42,260 bases of DNA, taken from positions 124,732 to 166,991 of the forward strand of contig NZ_JASNRA010000014.1 of assembly GCF_030411955.1 (NCBI RefSeq), read 5' to 3'. The first letter of the stretch is position 1. The number at the start of each line of letters is the position of its first letter. A program made the position numbers and the translations under genes. This DNA is from Massilia sp. YIM B02443 (lineage in GTDB: Bacteria > Pseudomonadota > Gammaproteobacteria > Burkholderiales > Burkholderiaceae_D). Below the pieces are notes generated by a model, which did no database searches, was not told where the DNA came from, and was given only the letters and a program-made list of their open reading frames with translations. Shown one piece after another: positions 38,169 through 42,260 of the stretch.

Positions 38169-38990
38169 ATGCCCAGCCACGACGACTTCCTCGACGATAG
38201 CCCGGCGCTGGGCGCGCCGGCCGCGGCGCCTTCGGCCAGTGGCGCAGCGGCCAAGCGGCCGCGCGCCCCGGCGCGCGACGGCGGCCGGGTCAACGGCCAG
38301 CCCGGCTTCGTGCTGCACAGCTATCCCTACAAAGAAACCAGCCTGATCGTCGACATGTTTACGCGCGACCATGGCCGGATTGGGCTGGTGGCCAAGGGCG
38401 CCAAGCGTCCGCTGTCCAAGCTGCGCGGGGTGCTGCAAACCTTCCAGCCTCTATCCGTGTCGTGGAGCGGCAAGTCCGAGCTGCGCACCCTGATCGACGC
38501 CGAATGGGTCGGCGGCATGCTGCCGCTGGAGCGCACCGCGCTGCTGTGCGGCTTTTACCTGAACGAATTGCTGGTCAAGCTGCTGGCGCGCGACGACCGC
38601 CATCCGGCCCTGTTCGACCATTACGTCTCGACCCTGAACCAGCTGGCCCACGGCGAACCGGCGCAAATCGTCTTGCGAAAATTCGAAAGAGCCCTACTTA
38701 AGGAAACAGGCGTCGCTGCCGACCTGAGCCGCTGCACGACGACCCGCAGCCGCGTCGAGCCGGGCCTCGACTACGTGGTCGATCCGGAAAAGGGCGCACG
38801 CGAGGCAGGGCAGGCCGAAGTCTGGCCTGTGGTGTCGGGCAAGACCCTGCTCGACATGGAGCGCGAGGAGTATGACGACCCGGCTACCCAGGCGCAGAGC
38901 AAGCAGCTGATGCGCTTTTTGCTGGCGCACCATTTGAACGGGCAACCATTGAACACGCGCCAGATCCTGATCGATTTGATGCAACTGTAA
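38169..38990 (+). CDS. recO: RecO, recombination mediator
   Basis: A 273-residue protein of the RecFOR pathway, which loads RecA on SSB-coated gaps and anneals ssDNA. The OB-fold domain begins at about residue 45 with [26 protein letters not shown] helical domain follows with NELLVKLL and LRKFERALL. The first 42 residues are an Ala/Pro/Arg-rich extension absent from E. coli RecO (242). No inner ATG is better placed. No zinc-binding cysteine cluster is seen. It is in the conserved order rnc-era-recO-pdxJ-acpS. Confidence 0.93.
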   Translation: MPSHDDFLDDSPALGAPAAAPSASGAAAKRPRAPARDGGRVNGQPGFVLHSYPYKETSLIVDMFTRDHGRIGLVAKGAKRPLSKLRGVLQTFQPLSVSWSGKSELRTLIDAEWVGGMLPLERTALLCGFYLNELLVKLLARDDRHPALFDHYVSTLNQLAHGEPAQIVLRKFERALLKETGVAADLSRCTTTRSRVEPGLDYVVDPEKGAREAGQAEVWPVVSGKTLLDMEREEYDDPATQAQSKQLMRFLLAHHLNGQPLNTRQILIDLMQL

Positions 38991-39019
38991 GAACGTAAGA
39001 AGAAAGTTAAAGGGCGAAC

Positions 39020-39805
39020 ATGAGCTTCCTGCAACCCGCTGGCCAGGTGATCGACCTGGGCGTGAACATCGACCACGTTGCCACCGTGCGCAATGCGCGC
39101 GGCACCACCTACCCGGATCCGCTGCGCGCCGCGCTGCTGGCCGAGCAGGCCGGCGCCGACCTGATCACGCTGCACCTGCGCGAAGACCGCCGCCACATCA
39201 AGGACGCCGACGTGCTGGCGCTGCGCCCGCTGCTGAATACGCGCATGAACCTGGAAGCGGCGGTGACGCGCGAGATGATCGACTTCGCTTGCCAGGTGAA
39301 GCCGCAGGACGTGTGCCTGGTGCCCGAGCGGCGCGAAGAAGTCACCACCGAAGGCGGACTGGACGTGGTGCGCTACTACAGCGAAGTCGAAGCGGCCGTG
39401 AAGCAGTTGAAGGGCGAGGGCATCCGCGTCTCGCTGTTCATCGACGCCGACGCGCGCCAGATCGAAGCCGCGGCCGCGGTCGGCGCCACCGTGATCGAGC
39501 TGCACACCGGACGCTATGCCGAAGCCGAGGGCGAGCAAGTGGCGCGCGAACTGGAACGCATCAAGCTCGGCGTGTTCGAGGGCGCGAAACGCGGCCTGCG
39601 CGTCAACGCCGGCCACGGCCTGCACTACACCAACGTGCAGCCGGTGGCGGCGATCGCCGACATCCACGAACTGAACATCGGCCACGCGATCGTCGGCCAT
39701 GCGCTGTTCGTCGGCTGGGAAAACGCGGTGCGCGAGATGAAGGCGATCATGGTCGCGGCACGCCTGGGTGTATCGTATGGCCAGCAACACGGCGCGGGTG
39801 CGTGA
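39020..39805 (+). CDS. pdxJ: Pyridoxine 5'-phosphate synthase
   Basis: A 261-residue TIM-barrel enzyme that joins deoxyxylulose 5-phosphate and 3-amino-2-oxopropyl phosphate into pyridoxine 5'-phosphate, the last ring-closing step of vitamin B6 synthesis. Conserved blocks: [42 protein letters not shown] and [11 protein letters not shown]. Its stop lies one base before the acpS ATG. Confidence 0.97.
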   Translation: MSFLQPAGQVIDLGVNIDHVATVRNARGTTYPDPLRAALLAEQAGADLITLHLREDRRHIKDADVLALRPLLNTRMNLEAAVTREMIDFACQVKPQDVCLVPERREEVTTEGGLDVVRYYSEVEAAVKQLKGEGIRVSLFIDADARQIEAAAAVGATVIELHTGRYAEAEGEQVARELERIKLGVFEGAKRGLRVNAGHGLHYTNVQPVAAIADIHELNIGHAIVGHALFVGWENAVREMKAIMVAARLGVSYGQQHGAGA

Positions 39806-39806
39806 G

Positions 39807-40232
39807 ATGATCTACGGCATCGGCACCGACATCGTCCAGATCTCGCGTGTCGAGGCTGCCCTCGCACGCAGCGGCCCGCGCTTCGCCGAGAAGATCCTGG
39901 GCCCGCAAGAACTGGCCAAATACCACGCCCGCAGCGCCAAGAACGCAACGCGCGGCCTGCGCTTCCTGGCCACCCGCTTTTCGGCCAAGGAAGCATTCTC
40001 CAAAGCCATCGGCATGGGCATGCGCATGCCCATGACCTGGCGCTCGGCGCAGATGCTGAATGACCCGAGCGGCAAGCCGGTCATCGTCTGCAGCGGCGCG
40101 CTCGAGGAATTCATGCGCAGCAACCGGCTGACCGCCCAGGTCACCATCAGCGACGAGGCCGACTACGGCGTCGCCTTTGTGATCGTGACCCAGGCGCCTG
40201 CCGCATCTCCAGCGTCATCAACGGAAGAGTAA
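39807..40232 (+). CDS. acpS: AcpS, holo-ACP synthase
   Basis: A 141-residue phosphopantetheinyl transferase that moves the 4'-phosphopantetheine arm from CoA to Ser37 of AcpP. The magnesium ligands Asp8 (GIGTDIV) and Glu62 ([13 protein letters not shown]) are seen. The frame opens earlier at 39768, but the start at 39807 aligns with E. coli and abuts pdxJ. A short Ala/Ser-rich tail extends beyond the E. coli length (126). The stop overlaps the uvrC ATG (TAATG). Translation is coupled through pdxJ-acpS-uvrC. Confidence 0.96.
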   Translation: MIYGIGTDIVQISRVEAALARSGPRFAEKILGPQELAKYHARSAKNATRGLRFLATRFSAKEAFSKAIGMGMRMPMTWRSAQMLNDPSGKPVIVCSGALEEFMRSNRLTAQVTISDEADYGVAFVIVTQAPAASPASSTEE

Positions 40233-42220
40233 TGTCCGAAGCAAAACCAGATGGAACCCAGGGCGGCGTTGACCTCACGCCGGAACTGGCGGCGCGCCTG
40301 GGGCGCGAGCGCCTGAGCGACGCGCGCGAGCAGGCGCGTGCCGAGGCCAACCGCGACCTCAGCCCCGAGGTCAAGGCCGACACCCGCGCCCAAGTGCTGC
40401 AGGTGGTCAATCGCCTGCCGCCGCTGCCCGGGGTGTACCGCTATTTCGACGGCGCCGACAATGTGCTTTACGTCGGCAAGGCGCGCAACCTCAAGAATCG
40501 CGTGTCGAGCTATTTCCAGAAGAACCTGTCGAGCCCGCGCATCGCGATGATGGTGTCGCAGATCGCGCGCCTCGAGACGACGGTGGTCAGCAGCGAGGCC
40601 GAAGCGCTGATCCTGGAAAACAACCTGATCAAGTCGCTCAAGCCGCGCTACAACATCCTGTTCCGCGACGACAAGAGCTACCCCTACATCAAGATCACCG
40701 GCGGCAAGGCGCCGCGCCTGGCCTATTACCGCGGCGCGCTGGACAAGAAGAACCAGTACTTCGGACCTTTCCCCAGCGCCTGGGCGGCCAAGGAATCGAT
40801 CCAGCTGCTGCAGCGCGTGTTCATGCTGCGCACCTGCGAAGACAGCGTGTATTCGAACCGCACCCGGCCCTGCCTGCTGCACCAGATCGGCCGCTGCAGC
40901 GCGCCCTGCGTCGACCTGATCACGCCCGATGAGTACGCACTCGACGTCGAGAACGCGGCGCGCTTCCTGCGCGGGCGCCAGAGCGAAGTGATGGCCGACC
41001 TCGAGCGCAAGATGCAGGACTACGCGATGGACCTGAAGTTCGAGCAGGCCGCCGCCGTGCGCAACCAGATCCAGGCGCTGTCGAAAGTGCTGCACGCCCA
41101 GAGCATGGAAACCACGGGCGACGCCGACGTCGACGTGATCGCGGTGATCGTGCAGGGCGGGCGCGCCTGCGTCAACCTGGCGATGGTGAGGGGCGGACGG
41201 CACCTGGGCGACCGCGCCTATTTCCCGAGCCACGTTGGCGACGCGCTGGGCGAAAGCCCGATCGAGGTCGAGGTGCTGAGCGCCTTCCTGGCCCAGCACT
41301 ATGCGGGCCAGTTCATCCCCGGCACCCTGATCATGAACGTCGAGTTCGACCAGCCGGAGCTGATCCTGGCCCTGGCCGAGCAGTGCGGCCACCGCATCAA
41401 CCTGGTGCTGCAGCCGGGCGGCCAGCGCCGCCAGTGGCTCGAGATGGCGTGCAAGGGCGCCGAGATCGCGCTGGCGCGGCTGCTGTCCGAGCAGGGCTCG
41501 CAGCAGCTGCGCACGCGCGCACTGGCCGAGGTGCTGCAGCTCGACAGCGAAGAGCTCGATACGCTGCGCATCGAGTGCTTCGACATCAGCCACACGGCGG
41601 GCGAAGCGACCCAAGCTTCGTGCGTGGTATTCCACCACCACCAGATGCAGAACGGGGAATATCGCCGCTTCAACATCAACGGCATCACCCCGGGCGACGA
41701 TTACGCCGCCATGCGCCAGGTGCTGACGCGGCGCTACGAAAAGGTGGCGGCCGCAGCCGAGGCGGGCGAGGGCGTCATGCCCGACATCGTGCTGGTCGAC
41801 GGCGGCAAGGGCCAGGTGGAAATGGCGCGCCAGGTGTTCACCGAGCTGGGGCTGGATATCTCGATGATCGTCGGCGTGGCCAAGGGGGAGGGCCGCCGCG
41901 TGGGCCTGGAAACCCTGATCTTCGCCGACGGCCGTCCGGCCCAGGAACTGGGCAAGGAATCGGCGGCGCTGATGCTGGTGGCCATGATCCGCGACGAAGC
42001 ACACCGCTTCGCCATCACCGGCATGCGCGCCAAGCGCGCCAAGGCGCGCCAGGCCTCGCGCCTGGAAGAGATCGAAGGCATCGGCGCCAAGCGCCGCCAG
42101 CGCCTGCTGGCGCGCTTCGGCGGCCTGCGCGGCGTGGTCGACGCCAGTGTGGAAGACCTGATGACGGTGGAGGGCATTTCCAGCGCTCTGGCTGAAGAGA
42201 TTTATCGCCAGTTGCACTAG
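40232..42220 (+). CDS. uvrC: UvrC, nucleotide excision repair endonuclease
   Basis: A 662-residue nuclease that makes both cuts around bulky DNA lesions in the UvrABC system. The GIY-YIG domain starts at about 62 (GVYRYF 67-72, LYVGKAR 79-85) and makes the 3' cut. A four-cysteine cluster TCEDS...[15 protein letters not shown] follows (reported as an Fe-S site in E. coli). The UVR motif for UvrB lies near 255-290, then the RNase H-like domain with [18 protein letters not shown] and RDEAHRFA for the 5' cut, and tandem HhH motifs at the end. About 50 residues precede the usual N terminus. The ATG overlaps the acpS stop. The gene is complete, with only 40 bases after it. Confidence 0.97.
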   Translation: MSEAKPDGTQGGVDLTPELAARLGRERLSDAREQARAEANRDLSPEVKADTRAQVLQVVNRLPPLPGVYRYFDGADNVLYVGKARNLKNRVSSYFQKNLSSPRIAMMVSQIARLETTVVSSEAEALILENNLIKSLKPRYNILFRDDKSYPYIKITGGKAPRLAYYRGALDKKNQYFGPFPSAWAAKESIQLLQRVFMLRTCEDSVYSNRTRPCLLHQIGRCSAPCVDLITPDEYALDVENAARFLRGRQSEVMADLERKMQDYAMDLKFEQAAAVRNQIQALSKVLHAQSMETTGDADVDVIAVIVQGGRACVNLAMVRGGRHLGDRAYFPSHVGDALGESPIEVEVLSAFLAQHYAGQFIPGTLIMNVEFDQPELILALAEQCGHRINLVLQPGGQRRQWLEMACKGAEIALARLLSEQGSQQLRTRALAEVLQLDSEELDTLRIECFDISHTAGEATQASCVVFHHHQMQNGEYRRFNINGITPGDDYAAMRQVLTRRYEKVAAAAEAGEGVMPDIVLVDGGKGQVEMARQVFTELGLDISMIVGVAKGEGRRVGLETLIFADGRPAQELGKESAALMLVAMIRDEAHRFAITGMRAKRAKARQASRLEEIEGIGAKRRQRLLARFGGLRGVVDASVEDLMTVEGISSALAEEIYRQLH

Positions 42221-42260
42221 TAGATACCGTCTCGGCCGTCAAGCCCTACATCGCAAATTT

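Overview
The window is about 42 kb of GC-rich (roughly two-thirds G+C) chromosomal DNA from a betaproteobacterium. It is most likely a member of the Oxalobacteraceae close to Massilia, Telluria or Duganella. This rests on gene order (yceD-rpmF-plsX-fabH-fabD-fabG-acpP-fabF-rpoE-rseA-mucD-lepA-lepB-rnc-era-recO-pdxJ-acpS-uvrC is the Burkholderiales arrangement), on the protein sequences, and on a PEP-CTERM surface protein and REPIN-like intergenic repeats. No database search was possible. I see no rRNA, tRNA, CRISPR array, insertion sequence, phage gene or plasmid function. Almost the whole window is core genome.

Layout. (1) 95-6587, minus strand: sbcD-sbcC (Mre11/Rad50-type nuclease), then a 69-residue Cys/His protein and a class I methyltransferase separated by one base. 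(2) 6916-14092, plus strand: a hemerythrin-like four-helix protein, a large DUF349 protein translationally coupled to moaE, a YiaA-type membrane protein, and clpB behind a good sigma-32 promoter and ahead of a strong terminator. (3) 14207-21473, mixed strands: a PEP-CTERM protein with a long Pro-Thr linker, an AT-rich 469-base gap rich in palindromes, isocitrate lyase aceA, a REPIN-like element, rlmJ with an RGG-like tail, an EAL/HDOD regulator, and convergent to it maf plus an RsmI-like methyltransferase. (4) 21574-28235: yceD-rpmF and the fatty acid synthesis cluster plsX-fabH-fabD-fabG-acpP-fabF. (5) 28419-31894: envelope stress locus with a YgfX-like protein, rpoE (with its own apparent sigma-E promoter), a short rseA without membrane segment, mucD/degP and a glutaredoxin-like gene; rseB is missing. 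(6) 31896-32861, minus strand: an unrecognised putative zinc metallopeptidase. (7) 33181-42220: lepA-lepB-DUF4845-rnc-era-recO-pdxJ-acpS-uvrC, tightly packed with several 1-base overlaps.

How the genes fit together: PlsX, FabH, FabD, FabG, FabF and AcpP make acyl chains, and AcpS at the far end of the window activates AcpP. RpoE, RseA and MucD form the periplasmic stress circuit, while ClpB serves the cytoplasmic heat-shock response. SbcCD, RecO and UvrC act in DNA repair; Rnc, Era, RlmJ, YceD, RpmF and LepA in ribosome production and translation.

I did not find a convincing new multi-gene system. The points most worth a second look are the soluble RseA with loss of rseB, the REPIN-like repeat, long dyads in front of lepA, mucD, yceD and the HDOD gene, the palindrome-rich aceA/PEP-CTERM gap, the RGG-like tail on RlmJ, and the orphan metallopeptidase.
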